From contig OY970367.1 in the NCBI GenBank assembly GCA_963718635.1, positions 5,766,001-5,830,000 on the forward strand: 64,000 nt of DNA, given 5' to 3'. Positions within the stretch are counted from its first letter, which is position 1, and the number at the start of each line of letters is the position of its first letter. The position numbers and the translations under genes are program-made. The notes beneath the pieces were generated by a model that was not told where the DNA came from, made no database searches, and saw only the letters and a list, made by a program, of their open reading frames with translations. This document shows positions 20,776 through 30,654 of this stretch, one piece after another. The stretch comes from JAIOQJ01 sp963718635 (GTDB lineage: Bacteria > Planctomycetota > Planctomycetia > Gemmatales > Gemmataceae).

Positions 20776-21429
20776 TCAATGGCGCCGTCGGCATTTGGGC
20801 TCAGCCAGGATTTCGTGCAAGAGTACAGCCGTGGCCATGCCCTGTTTGCTTTTGAAGAACGTTTGAAGCAATTCCATGGATGCCGAAATCGGTGCTCCCG
20901 CCTGAGCCGGCCTCGAAGGGCGATCAACGGCGCCCGCAGCAAAAACCGGCTGGATGGAAGCGGGGTGAGCGATCTCAACCGCTGTCTTCGCGGCCGTCAA
21001 CGGAGGCGGCGACATGGGCAGTGGAACGGAAACGGGTTTCGGCGGCTCTGCTTTCGAAGCAACCGACGGGCGCATTTCAGAAACCGGACGCTTCCGTTCC
21101 CCTTGCGGTCGGCGTGGGGGTTGTTGTTGATCACGTTTCGGCTGAGGAGGTGGCGCGGGCTTTCGAATCGGCTTAACGGCTTCAGGCTTTTGTGCCGACG
21201 GCTGCTGTTCCGGTTGTGCCTTTTTGCGAAGCCGGTCAATCTCTTGCAGAAAGCGATCGATGTCGGTTGAAGTCGTCTTCTCCGGGGCCCGCATCGGCGC
21301 TGCGTTGGGCTTATTTCCGACTCGCCGCGCGGCGGCCTGCGCTGCGTCTTGCTGTGCGCGAATGACGTTGCTGACAATCCACACCACTACAAAGATCACG
21401 ATGACGATAAGTGGAACGGTGGGATTCAT
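20776..21429 (-). CDS. Proline-rich single-pass membrane protein in the floA operon
   Basis: Unrecognised protein of 218 residues. The ATG at 21429 puts a membrane helix at residues 5-24 (VPLIVIVIFVVVWIVSNVI). A short amphipathic segment with TDIDRFLQEIDRLRKKAQ, likely coiled coil, follows, and then about 90 residues rich in proline, lysine and glutamine. The C-terminal 40 residues look folded (SMELLQTFFKSKQGMATAVL, HEILAEPK). It is the last gene of the NfeD-NfeD-FloA run, 86 bp behind floA, so it may be recruited to flotillin microdomains (inference from context). Confidence 0.6.
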   Translation of the reverse strand: MNPTVPLIVIVIFVVVWIVSNVIRAQQDAAQAAARRVGNKPNAAPMRAPEKTTSTDIDRFLQEIDRLRKKAQPEQQPSAQKPEAVKPIRKPAPPPQPKRDQQQPPRRPQGERKRPVSEMRPSVASKAEPPKPVSVPLPMSPPPLTAAKTAVEIAHPASIQPVFAAGAVDRPSRPAQAGAPISASMELLQTFFKSKQGMATAVLLHEILAEPKCRRRH

Positions 21430-21515
21430 GATGGTTTCTCGATATTTAACAGCGTTCACTTAATGCGAGCCAAAAGCGTAAGCGATAAAAGCTTCCGGCT
21501 CGGACAATCATTTTC

Positions 21516-22571
21516 TTATAGCCGGTTGGAACCGCCTTCGATGTCGCCGCCCAGGCCGGCGATGTTGGCGCGCATTTTTGTATCAGCCTGCAGATTTTTC
21601 AGATTGTAAAAGTCCATGACACCGAGATGTCCATCGCGGAAAGCACTGGAAATAGCCAACGGAATCTCGGCTTCCGCCAGCACAACTTTCGCGCGGTTCT
21701 CCTGAACCAGCGCACTCATCTCCTGTTCGCGGGCCACCGCGGCAGCGCGGCGTTTCTCGGCCTCGGCTTGGGCGACGCGAAGGTCGGCGGATGCCTGATC
21801 GGCTGACAGCTTGGCGCCGATGTTCTCTCCGACTTCGATGTCAGCGATGTCAATCGAAACGATTTCGAAAGCTGTCTGCGAATCGAGCGAATTGTGCAGC
21901 ACGGTTTGCGAGATCAGATTCGGATTCGCCAATACCTGCTTGTGATCGTCAGCTGAGCCGATGGCTTTAACGATGCCCTCGCCGACTCGAGCGATGATCG
22001 TCTCTTCCGTGGCGCCGCCAACTAGCCGTTCTAGTTTCGTGCGCACGGTCACGCGAGCCTTACATCGCAACTGAATGCCATTCCGGCAGACGGCATCGAG
22101 GAAGGCTCGCCCTTTGCCGGGATCGGGGCAATCGATTACTTTCGGATTGACCGAGGTTCGTACCGCATCGAGAATATCGCGGCCTGCAAGGTCGATGGCA
22201 GCAGCGGTTCGCCAAGGCAAATCGAGGCCAGCCTTATGCGCGGCGATAACGGCTGTTGCAGTCTTCGGTACGTTGCCGCGCGATAGAAAGTGAGATTCTA
22301 GCTCTTCCGTTTTGATCAGCACGCCGGCTTGAACCAAGGCGATTTTCTGACGGACAATCATCGGGTAATCGACATTCCGCAGCTTCATGCCGACGAGATC
22401 CATGATGCCGATCTTCGCGCCTGTTAGAAGGCTCTGAATCCAAAGCCGAACAAAGCTGAAGAAAACAATCATCATGAAGATGCCGAGCAGCGCCACCACG
22501 GCGCCGATGATCAACCACCACGGCTGTTCCATGTTGGCGGCAAGTAGAGCATTGGCAGGCAGCGAGGTCAC
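21516..22571 (-). CDS. floA: Flotillin-like protein FloA
   Basis: Membrane scaffold of the FloA (UPF0365, YqfA) family, 351 residues, which organises functional membrane microdomains. An N-terminal hairpin-like hydrophobic region (WWLIIGAVVALLGIFMMIVFF) is followed by the family text SLLTGAKIGIMDLVGMKLRN and the SPFH core. The C-terminal helical region carries QAEAEKRRAAAVAREQEM, a likely coiled coil. The frame is intact. Genes for NfeD proteins immediately upstream on the same strand match the well-known NfeD-flotillin partnership. Confidence 0.94.
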   Translation of the reverse strand: MTSLPANALLAANMEQPWWLIIGAVVALLGIFMMIVFFSFVRLWIQSLLTGAKIGIMDLVGMKLRNVDYPMIVRQKIALVQAGVLIKTEELESHFLSRGNVPKTATAVIAAHKAGLDLPWRTAAAIDLAGRDILDAVRTSVNPKVIDCPDPGKGRAFLDAVCRNGIQLRCKARVTVRTKLERLVGGATEETIIARVGEGIVKAIGSADDHKQVLANPNLISQTVLHNSLDSQTAFEIVSIDIADIEVGENIGAKLSADQASADLRVAQAEAEKRRAAAVAREQEMSALVQENRAKVVLAEAEIPLAISSAFRDGHLGVMDFYNLKNLQADTKMRANIAGLGGDIEGGSNRL

Positions 22572-22613
22572 AATTGGTCCTTTCGAGGTTGTCGATCGCT
22601 TTATTGGCGATAT

Positions 22614-23141
22614 TCAACCGAAGTTCGTGTTTTCGAATTCGTCCAGATTCGGCTGATCAATCTGCCGAACTATCACTCGACCGGCTTTCACGTCGAGACA
22701 GCGAACCGGTTGATTCGCATCGATCATCATCCCTTCGGTCACGCAATCAATCCGCTTGCCTTCAAATTCCACAATACCTGCTGGTCGTAAAGGCGAAACG
22801 GTCCGTCCCATCCGTCCTTTGAGTTTTTCGAGTATCGCATTTCCAGGCATCGCAGCGATCGTCATATCGTCTTCCGGTCGCGGAATCAGCCGGCTGCCCC
22901 ACAATCCAGTCGGCCAAAGCTGGAATACAGCGAAGAGCAGCACCGGAATGACGACAAAGAAGCCGACGAGCGCATAAACGCCATTCGTCGTCTCACCGTA
23001 GAAGAAGATAAGAAAAATGCCTACGATTGCGCAGAAGGCGGCGATAAGAAAACAAATTCCACCCGTTGGAATAAAGAGTTCGGCCATCAACAAAACTACG
23101 CCGATGGCTAACAGCACATAGGCCAGCGTGACGTAATCCAT
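22614..23141 (-). CDS. Short NfeD family membrane protein
   Basis: Protein of 175 residues with three or four membrane helices (YVLLAIGVVLLMAELFIP, FLIAAFCAIVGIFLIFFY, ALVGFFVVIPVLLFAVF). A C-terminal OB-fold NfeD domain contains GRMGRTVSPLRPAGIVEFEGKR, given in part as TVSPLRPAGIVEFEG, then VIVRQ. NfeD proteins work with flotillin and stomatin-type scaffolds. It sits 16 bp after the long NfeD gene and 42 bp before floA, so the three should be one operon. Confidence 0.88.
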   Translation of the reverse strand: MDYVTLAYVLLAIGVVLLMAELFIPTGGICFLIAAFCAIVGIFLIFFYGETTNGVYALVGFFVVIPVLLFAVFQLWPTGLWGSRLIPRPEDDMTIAAMPGNAILEKLKGRMGRTVSPLRPAGIVEFEGKRIDCVTEGMMIDANQPVRCLDVKAGRVIVRQIDQPNLDEFENTNFG

Positions 23142-23157
23142 TCAATTCCTCGAGGAA

Positions 23158-25381
23158 TCAGACCTTCTTCACGACAATGCGAGTTCCTTCGACTTCAACG
23201 ACCTGGATCGGCGTACCGGTCTCGATGTAGTCGCCTTCCGTAACGACGTCCACATAAAGGTCGCCGATGCGCGCCATCCCTGCGGGGCGTAACGTCGAAG
23301 ACGCCGTACCTACGAGACCGAGCAACGACGCCGCTTGTTCCGCGCCGGGTAGGAGTGCGGACTCGGCTTCGAGGTCGGGATTTTCGCCGGGCGGCATCAG
23401 CATCAAGCGATTCGCATAGGGAATCTTAGGCAAGTAGCGAGCGGTGACGATAGAAATCGAGCCGGCGGCAACGAGCGTCAAGCCATACTGGAGCAATCGG
23501 CCCGCGAACGTTGTCCATTCTTCGGGGCTGCTCGGCGCCTTCTCGAGCGTGGCCAAACCAACGCCCGCGAGAATGAGTACGACGCCGCTGATGCCCGTCA
23601 CGCCGAAACCGGGCAGGATGAAAATTTCTACGCCCAGAAGCATTAGGCCGAGAACGAAAAGCGCCACGGCCAGGTAGATTGTGTTCCCGTTGGCGTAGGC
23701 GTGCGCCAGAAGAACAAGACGAAACAGACAAGCGCCACCAAGCCGGGAAGCGTTGCGCCGGGCATTTTGAATTCGAGAATCAGGCCGGCAAAGGCAATGA
23801 TGATCAACAGGATCGAAACTTCCGTACGACGTAAGAAAGCCGCCGTGTCGTCGAGCCAGCTCGGTTTCGAGTCACGAACGTCTTTTTCGGAAGTTTCATA
23901 AAGCGTGTAAACTTCCCGCACGTCTCGGTTGTCGACAGTCTTGCGAGCAATTCGCAGCTCAGTCGCCAAGGTTGCATCTAAAGTAAGCAAGGTTCCGGGT
24001 TGCTTGATCTCCTTGATCTTCTGAATATGCCGATTCTTGTCTTTGAGGATCAAATCGTACTGCCGCCCCGTCATCAGTTCGTGAGCGTCCCCTTTTTTAT
24101 CTCGATCACGCACCAGAAGAATCGTCGCATCGCGATCGAGCAGCGCTGAAACGATTAGTTCGGGATATCCTTGTTGCTCGGCGATCTCGCCGAGGTTGCG
24201 GCGAATGAAGTCAACGGTGTTCGATCCATCGACGCCCCCCTTGCTGCCCGCTTTCAAAAAGCTGTCGAAGTCGCCAACGGTCGCTTCGTGCGCTCGATCA
24301 GACCCCTTGAACATAACGATTTCCGAGCACGCAAAGGCAATGAAGGTGGCGATGTCCGGAGCTTTGGCGGGGATGAACGCGACGGTCCACACCGGATCCT
24401 TGTCGTCGTTCTTGAGCTCGCGAATATCGTCCGCGATTTTGCGCGCCACCTCGGCACTGCCGCCGCCGCATTCGAGGACAAAGAAAACCGTGTTCTCTTT
24501 ACGCGACGCGCACTTCGTTCAGTTGCCCTTTGATTTTTTGCCGGAGCGCTTCGTCGATAACACCGCTCAGTTCGATTTTCACGGCCTTGATTTTATGTCC
24601 GCCGTACCGATCGCCGTGCAGGATTGCCGGATTCAAATTGTACTGCTCGACGACCGCTTGCCGCGTTTCCAGCGCCATCTGGCAGAGGCCGAACGTCATC
24701 GCCTGTTCCTGGCTATATAACCCGACGCTGCCGCGCGGCAGCACCGGCCGAGTCTTCTTATTGACGAAAACATCCTTCTTCTCCGCTTTCGCGGCATCGA
24801 CGTAATAGGGGTTGCCCTTGAACTGGCCGAGAACGACTTCGATATTCTTATCGAGCATCTTCAAAACGACCGCTTCGTGTTCATCACCGGCGACACGCGC
24901 GTACATCTCCAACTCATCGCCCGGGACAATTTCGTTTGGCTCGGCGACATCGCCAATCTTGGCATCGTGGGACATGACCAAATCATTGCACGCGAGCACC
25001 GGCAGCACCGAGTGCCGATACGTCTTGGCGTGAACGAAAGCGATTGTATAAACGCCGTTGTTTTTCAGTTTCAGAATGTACTGGGCCAGGTCACGGCAGG
25101 AACCATATTTCGGGCTGGCAGCTTCACCGTTGTCAGGGTTGAAATCAAAGACGACCTTTTTGATGTGCCTTCCCGGCTGGTTCAAGGCACGTTCGATGCT
25201 GTTTTGAATTTGCGAGAGCGTGGCGTCGGTAATTGGATTTTGGACCGTGACAAAGTGCCCGTCGTCGGCAACTTGGTCCTGCGCGGGCAAACGACGCCGA
25301 CAAATGGAAAAACCACGCGGCGATTGAAGTCATCGCTGCCAGCCAGCCAACCGTGCGAAGGAAAGCGATCATGCCGCTCAT
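23158..25381 (-). CDS. Long NfeD protein with two ClpP-like domains, both lacking the usual serine (three frameshifts)
   Basis: Protein of about 740 residues. Order: signal or membrane helix, ClpP/crotonase-like domain A (RHIKKVVFDFNPDNGEAAS, LACNDLVMSHDAKIGDV), domain B (VFFVLECGGGSAE, WTVAFIPAKAPDIATFIAF), a membrane block, and a C-terminal NfeD OB domain (TASSTLRPAGMARIGDLYVD). In classical NfeD proteases the nucleophile is Ser in the SAG-T-Y-I-A motif. Aligned by eye on the motif that follows it, that position is Arg in domain A and Asp in domain B, so it looks like a pseudoprotease (inference). The frame changes near 25285, 24495 and 23660; the four pieces are collinear. First gene of the floA operon. 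Confidence 0.8.
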
Positions 25382-25867
25382 CCTAAAGTGAGTGACGATG
25401 CCGTTTGCGTTAACCTACATTATAACCGCAAGCGACGGGTTTAGTTGACGAACAGCGGGAGAGCTACTGCTCCATTGTATAGATAGGTGCAAAATCCTGT
25501 CAAACGCGGGGTTAGGTTGCTTCAATTTGATGTTTTCCGAATTTTTCCTTGAGGTGTTGGCGGAACTCGCTCGTCGCTTGGCAGATCGAAGGGAGGAAAC
25601 ACTTGCCATGGTATGATAGTGGCTTGATCGTACGGCGATCGACTTGCATTCCCAGGCTGATTTTGCAGCAAGTGCTTGTGTTCGTTCTGTAAGCCGAAAG
25701 CTTAAGCGGTTCGGCTCGGCTGCGCCCTACAACGCTCGCTGGGCTCGCCTGCCCCTCCAACATTCGCTTGTCCGCGAAATTGCTCCAATGCGCAACGTTT
25801 TACGTTGCGGCTACTGAGAGTTCGAATTCTAATGGCGATTTCTGACGGTTTCTCGTGTTACGCCGCT
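25382..25867. other. Gene-free stretch upstream of the nfeD operon
   Basis: About 490 bp without a credible gene; small frames here lack coding character. It should contain the promoter of the nfeD-floA operon. Bases about 25690-25760 contain worn interspersed-repeat text (GGTTCGGCTCGGCTGCGCC). Confidence 0.5.
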
Positions 25868-26872
25868 TCATCCCTTCCAGGCAAACTTGCTCTTCACTTC
25901 GGGATTAACAATGCAATCCGCCGGCCATTCGCCCTGAGACAATTTCGCCACGCACTCAGCGGCTTTGAGGGCCATCTCATCGCGAGACTGTAAATCAACT
26001 CCGGCGGTGTGGGCAGTCAACAAGACGTTGCCGAACTTCAGCAACGGGTGATCCGGCCTTGGGGGTTCATCTTCGAAAACATCGAGCCCGGCCCCGGCCA
26101 GCGACTTTGCCGTCAGCGCTTCCGCCAGGTCCGTCTCATTGATTATAGCGCCGCGAGCCGTGTTGATCAGGAAAGCGGACGGCTTCATCAAACGGAGAGT
26201 CTGCTTATTGATGAGATGCGCTGTCCTTTCCATGGCCGGCATGTGCAGAGTGACATAATCGCCTTGAGCCAGCACCTGCTCAAAGCTGGCCAACTGGATG
26301 GCGTGCTTGTCTATAAAGGCCTGATCGGGAAAAGGTTCATAAGCGACCACTTTCATGCCGAAATTCAAGCCGCGCTGGGCGACGGATTTACCGATTCGGC
26401 CCAGGCCGACGACGCCGAGTGTTCGGCCGCGCAGAGGCAAGTTGGCGCGGCGAACCCACTTTCCTTCTCGAATGCCGCTGTGTTGGTTGAGCAAATTCTT
26501 GGCCAGTGCCAAGATGAACATGAAGGTATGTTCGGCGACGGCATCGTGATTGGTTCCCGGGGCGACGGTGACGACGACTCCATGATCGGTTGCCGCCCGC
26601 ACGTCGATTGCATCGTAACCGACGCCCGCGCGAGCAATGATCTTCAGATCTGGAGAGCGCTCGAACACTGCCCGCGTATACGGTTCCGATCCGGCGATCG
26701 AAGCCGAAACACCAGATAGTTGAATGAATAAGTCGCTCTCGAGCATTTGCAGCTGCTTGGCCGGGTAAATGAGTTCGAACCCGGCTTGATTCAAAACGTG
26801 GACGAACTCGCCCTGAATCTGAGCCAACGGCGCGGGACCAATGATTACTTTCGGCATTTGAGGCTTTTCCAT
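25868..26872 (-). CDS. D-2-hydroxyacid dehydrogenase (phosphoglycerate dehydrogenase-like)
   Basis: NAD-dependent D-isomer-specific 2-hydroxyacid dehydrogenase of 334 residues. The Rossmann motif is GVVGLGRIGKSVA. The catalytic set is present: Arg in NTARGAIIN, Glu in DVFEDEPP and His in LTAHTAGVD. Its length is that of the short single-ACT-less form, so it lacks the regulatory domain of classical SerA. Substrate candidates are 3-phosphoglycerate, glyoxylate or another 2-oxoacid; no neighbour decides. It stands alone on the minus strand. Confidence 0.88.
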   Translation of the reverse strand: MEKPQMPKVIIGPAPLAQIQGEFVHVLNQAGFELIYPAKQLQMLESDLFIQLSGVSASIAGSEPYTRAVFERSPDLKIIARAGVGYDAIDVRAATDHGVVVTVAPGTNHDAVAEHTFMFILALAKNLLNQHSGIREGKWVRRANLPLRGRTLGVVGLGRIGKSVAQRGLNFGMKVVAYEPFPDQAFIDKHAIQLASFEQVLAQGDYVTLHMPAMERTAHLINKQTLRLMKPSAFLINTARGAIINETDLAEALTAKSLAGAGLDVFEDEPPRPDHPLLKFGNVLLTAHTAGVDLQSRDEMALKAAECVAKLSQGEWPADCIVNPEVKSKFAWKG

Positions 26873-27296
26873 ACAAGCTTGACTAAACCAGTTTTAAGCG
26901 ACAAAAGGCGGTAGACGCGTCCTATGACAACGAACCGATAAGACAATAAATCTGCAAGCAGCGATGATATGGCGGAAACTCATTCATGGCAAATCGTCTG
27001 AAGACGAGAACCTTTTCGAAGCCGGGGCTGTCTTGAGGATGACAGTCGGATCCGCGCTGCTGGGTATAAAATATGCTGAAACGCTAAAGGTTCTCGGATT
27101 CCATGCTTGACCTTTAGTGAAAAGAGCGCGATGATAGATTAGAAGGCTAAACGAAAAGCCTTGTTGAAACCACTCGAGTTGCATGGACCGATTGATCGAC
27201 CGATGGGGGGTGTTTTACGGCAGCAAAACGACGACTGCGTCCGGCATGCCGCGTAACGTTTGCCTCCCGCGTCTCTCAAACCGCGAAGGAGGTCTC
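26873..27296. other. Gene-free stretch between hydroxyacid dehydrogenase and rsfS
   Basis: About 420 bp between divergent genes. Small frames on both strands have no coding character. It should hold both promoters, but I see no convincing -35/-10 pair or operator. Confidence 0.5.
27286..27292 (+). promoter_or_regulatory. Ribosome binding site AAGGAGG deciding a TTG start for rsfS
   Basis: A full consensus Shine-Dalgarno AAGGAGG ends four bases before an in-frame TTG at 27297. The next in-frame ATG (27318) would be 25 bases away and the upstream ATG at 27183 lacks a site. Confidence 0.7.
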
Positions 27297-27686
27297 TTGA
27301 CAACCGCGACGCTTCCGATGGCATCTACTCCCCGACTGGGCACCGCTCTCCATCGAGCATGCATCTGTGCCCGCACCGCCGACGACAACAAAGCTCGCAA
27401 CATTGTTGTTCTCGACATGCGCAAACTCACCCCCCTTTACGACTTCTTCGTGATCGTCACCGGGACGAGCCGCCGCCAAATCCACACGCTGGCCGAAGAA
27501 GTAGACGCTGCGCTTCACGCAGAAGGTGATAAGCGCATGGGCATCGAAGGCTACGAAGCGAGCAAGTGGATCGTGCAGGACTATGGAGATGTGCTCGTTC
27601 ACGTCTTCGATCCCGACACCCGCGAGTTTTATAACCTCGAAGAACTCTGGGCGGACGCGACACGGGTGGAGTGGGAGCGGGAGTAG
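27297..27686 (+). CDS. rsfS: Ribosomal silencing factor RsfS
   Basis: RsfS/Iojap protein (129 residues) that binds ribosomal protein L14 and blocks subunit joining during slow growth. Family text is complete: NIVVLDMRKLTPLYDFFVI, TGTSRRQIHTLAEEVD, EGYEASKWIVQDYGDVLVH and FYNLEELWADA. The start is taken as the TTG at 27297 because of the strong AAGGAGG; it leaves about 20 residues before the conserved core. Usually rsfS neighbours nadD or rlmH; neither is present here. Confidence 0.93.
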   Translation: MTTATLPMASTPRLGTALHRACICARTADDNKARNIVVLDMRKLTPLYDFFVIVTGTSRRQIHTLAEEVDAALHAEGDKRMGIEGYEASKWIVQDYGDVLVHVFDPDTREFYNLEELWADATRVEWERE

Positions 27687-27859
27687 GTGCTCTGGTATAA
27701 GGGCAAAACTCACCGATAAAGCGGCCGTGCTTTCAGGGCGGTCAGGAGTATAGTCGCCCGCTCATGCTCGCGCGGACGTTGTTATTCTTGTCCGTGTCGG
27801 ATTGATGCAGTTGGTTTAGTTTAGTTCGACCTGTTTTTGTTTCGGTCTGGAAATGCAAT

Positions 27860-28390
27860 GTGGCAAAGAAAAGAGGGGCAATTCGACCGAAGCGAACAAA
27901 AGAGCACGTAATTGCGTCCCAGAGCCAGAATTACATTGAGAAGTTTTTTATAGATAAAGGACACACGGCCACTCCGCTCCCACACGATTATGGCACGGAC
28001 CTGCTGGTTGAGACTTTTGATATTAATGGGCACGCTGAAAACGGATTTATTCGACTCCAGTTGAAGGCCAGCGCAAAGCCTAGCTATTCCAAAGATAGAA
28101 CCTTTATATCATTCAAGATTGAAGTCGAGCATTTTGAGTTATGGGTGAATGAAGAGTTTCCAGTGTTCTTGATTATTTACGACGCGGTCGCGATTAAGGC
28201 CTACTACCTTTATTTGCAAGAATATTTTGCAAGCATTTCGCAAAGCACCGGAAAGAAATCGAAGGGAGCGACAGTGACAGTCCGCATTCCGTTCGTTAAC
28301 GAATTCAACGAAGATACGGTCGATTACATGCGGGACAAAAAGTTAGCTATCCAAAAGCAGATCAAAGGAAAGATTAAACATGAATCCTAA
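27860..28390 (+). CDS. DUF4365 protein, putative PD-(D/E)XK-like nuclease
   Basis: Protein of 176 residues that I recognise as DUF4365. The conserved core reads PHDYGTDLLVE, then after about 15 residues IRLQLKAS: an Asp followed by a Q-x-K strand, the pattern of PD-(D/E)XK nucleases (known for related families; inference here). Start is a GTG at 27860. The next gene begins inside its last 11 bases, so the two are translationally coupled. Base composition is clearly more AT-rich than the surroundings (runs such as GAAGTTTTTTATAGATAAAGG-like text, here GTTTTTTATAGATAAAG), suggesting recent transfer. DUF4365 genes often sit in defence or mobile contexts. Confidence 0.75.
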   Translation: MAKKRGAIRPKRTKEHVIASQSQNYIEKFFIDKGHTATPLPHDYGTDLLVETFDINGHAENGFIRLQLKASAKPSYSKDRTFISFKIEVEHFELWVNEEFPVFLIIYDAVAIKAYYLYLQEYFASISQSTGKKSKGATVTVRIPFVNEFNEDTVDYMRDKKLAIQKQIKGKIKHES

Positions 28391-28697
28391 AATTACTTTC
28401 AGCCAACTGAGGCAGGAACTTGAAACACGGGGCTGGAAAGCCGAGTCAATAGAGACCAACAACTTCGGCGTCAACCGCAGAAGCACGGTGTTTCAGAATC
28501 CAGACAGCGATCTTTATATCATTCTGCCTCGGACACGGCCGACCAAGACCGTGGAGCCCATTCACCTTCTGCACGTCAGAAATGTTTTGGAAAATGCGGG
28601 ATTTTGGGATTCACTGGTTCGGCAGACGGGCGCCGAAGACCGGGGTGAAGCCAGTCGCGTTCTTCAGACTCTTGCTGAAATCAAACCTGCTAGATAA
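28380..28697 (+). CDS. Hypothetical protein coupled to the DUF4365 gene
   Basis: Unrecognised protein of 105 residues. It begins with a helix-like segment (FSQLRQELETRGWKAESI), has a beta-rich middle (STVFQNPDSDLYIILPR) and a second helical segment (HLLHVRNVLENAGFWDSL). There is no signal peptide or membrane segment. It overlaps the DUF4365 gene by 11 bases, so the products probably act together; a small regulatory partner or antitoxin-like role is possible but unproven. It is also AT-rich relative to flanking genes. Confidence 0.6.
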   Translation: MNPKITFSQLRQELETRGWKAESIETNNFGVNRRSTVFQNPDSDLYIILPRTRPTKTVEPIHLLHVRNVLENAGFWDSLVRQTGAEDRGEASRVLQTLAEIKPAR

Positions 28698-28786
28698 TTG
28701 GAACTGAGCAATTAGTAGAATGTTGTGTTTCGCTGCAGGTTGTAATTGTACCCTTTGCGCTCTTGGTAGCGTTGATAAAAAGCCTC

Positions 28787-30563
28787 ATGAACATCCTTTC
28801 TGAAATTCGCGAACGTTTTCATCCCGCGGTGCAGCAGCTTTTACCCGATCAGAGCAAGCTGCTCGACTATCTGGCGATGATCAAGCCGGCGCAGAATGCC
28901 GAGCATGGTGATTACCAGGCGAACTTTGCGATGCCGCTGGCGAAGGCGCTGAAGCGCAAGCCGACGGAAGTGGCGGCTGAATTCATCTCGAAGTTGCCCG
29001 CGAATAACCTGATCGAAGCGATGAGCGTGGCCGGGCCGGGCTTCATCAACATCCGGCTCAAGGATGCCTGGCTTGCAGAACAAGTTCAGGCCATGGCTGC
29101 GGATGAGCGATTGGGCATCGCGCCTGATGCTTCTCCCAAAACCTACGTTATTGACTATTCGGGACCGAATGTTGCCAAACCGCTTCACGTTGGGCATCTC
29201 CGCAGCACGATCATCGGCGAGGCTCTGTCGCCTGCTTCGCTTCCTCGGGCACACCGTTGTCGCCGACAACCACCTTGGTGATTGGGGCACTCAGTTCGGC
29301 ATGTTGCTGTATGGTTACAAGAATTTTCGCGACGAGGCGGCCTACCAAGCTGACCCGGTGCGCGAACTAGCCCGACTCTATCGCCACGTGCGCGAACTCG
29401 CCAAAGCGAATGACGACGACGAAGCGGAAGCCGGCAGCCCGGTCGCCGATGCCTATCGCGCGGAAACGGCGAAGTTGCACGAGGGAGATCGCGAGGCCGT
29501 CACGCTCTGGAAGCAGTTCATGCCGGCCTGCATGGAAGAAGTGAATGCCATCTATCGACGGCTCGACGTGCGCTTCGACCATCAGCATGGCGAAAGTTTC
29601 TATAACTCGATGCTGCCGGAAGTCGTCAAAGATTTACTAGCTAAAGGGCTGGCTGAACGTAGCGAAGGCGCAGTGATCATTCGCGAAAGTAAGGATAAAG
29701 TATCGCTGATCCAGAAGCGCGACGGCGCCTACACCTACACCACGACCGATCTGGCCACGATCAAATACCGGGCCGAGACTTGGAAGCCTGACGCCATTCT
29801 CTACGTGGTCGACTTTCGGCAAGGCGATCACTTCAAGAACCTCTTCAGCGCTGCCAAGCGCTGGGGTTACAACTCGATCGAGCTGACGCATGTGTCCTTT
29901 GGTTCCGTGCTAGGCGAAGATCGACGCCCGTTCCAGACCCGTACGGGCAAGATCGTGCAACTCGACATGCTTTTAGATAAAGCCGTTGAACTTGGCTTGC
30001 AAAAATATGAGGAGGCGTATCAAGAGCGCCTGTCGCGCGATGAGGACTTGCCGCAATTGAGCGCAACCGAGAAGGCGGAGATTGCAGAAGTCGTAGGCAT
30101 CGGCGCGGTGAAATATGCCGATCTTTCGCAGAATCGCACGACCGATTACACGTTCAGCTATGAAAAAATGTTGGCGACCGAAGGCAACACAGCCACTTAC
30201 ATGCAATATGCCTACGCCAGGTGCCGTAGCATCTTTCGCAAAGGCGATATTGATTCTCAAAGGTTCCGCACTTCACCCCCGACTGTTAGTTTGGGGTCGC
30301 CTCACGAGCGCGCGCTGGCCCTGCAACTGCTGCGTTGGAGCGAAGCCCTCAACGCGGCCGCCGAGGATTATCTGCCTCACTATTTGACCGGCTACCTTTG
30401 GGATTTGTCGAAGGCGTATAGTTCGTTTTTTGTCAACTGCCCGGTACTGAAAGCGGAGACGCCCGAATTGCGCGACAGCCGTCTCCTGCTCTGCGACCTG
30501 ACCGCACGCGTAATTCAACAGACGCTGCATCTGCTGGGAATTCGTACGGTAGAGCGGATGTAA
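28787..30563 (+). CDS. argS: Arginyl-tRNA synthetase (one frameshift)
   Basis: Class I synthetase charging tRNA-Arg, about 590 residues. The Add-1 N-terminal domain contains GDYQANFAMPLAKALKRKP. The signature HIGH-type motif is HVGHLRST after DYSGPNVAKP. As in E. coli ArgRS the canonical KMSKS is missing and replaced by RRPFQTRTGKIVQL. The anticodon-binding C-terminus ends LLGIRTVERM. The ATG at 28787 begins the family text. The frame shifts near 29228, at GCTCTGTCGC, where GEAL should continue as CRLLRFLGHTVVADN. An essential gene interrupted in this way is strong evidence that the break is a sequence error. Confidence 0.95.
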
Positions 30564-30654
30564 GTGAGTAGGTCGCCAGATCGTAAAGTCTGTGCTACGA
30601 CCGCCGAAATCTGATTCCGCCCGAAATGACTTAACGCAATGCCTGCGTGACTTT

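Noticed and set aside
25512..25763. An 83-codon minus-strand frame upstream of the nfeD operon
   Set aside because: Composition is not protein-like and part of it is interspersed repeat text; no start site is convincing.
26984..27184. A 66-codon minus-strand frame between the hydroxyacid dehydrogenase and rsfS genes
   Set aside because: No recognisable similarity, no ribosome binding site, low-complexity composition.
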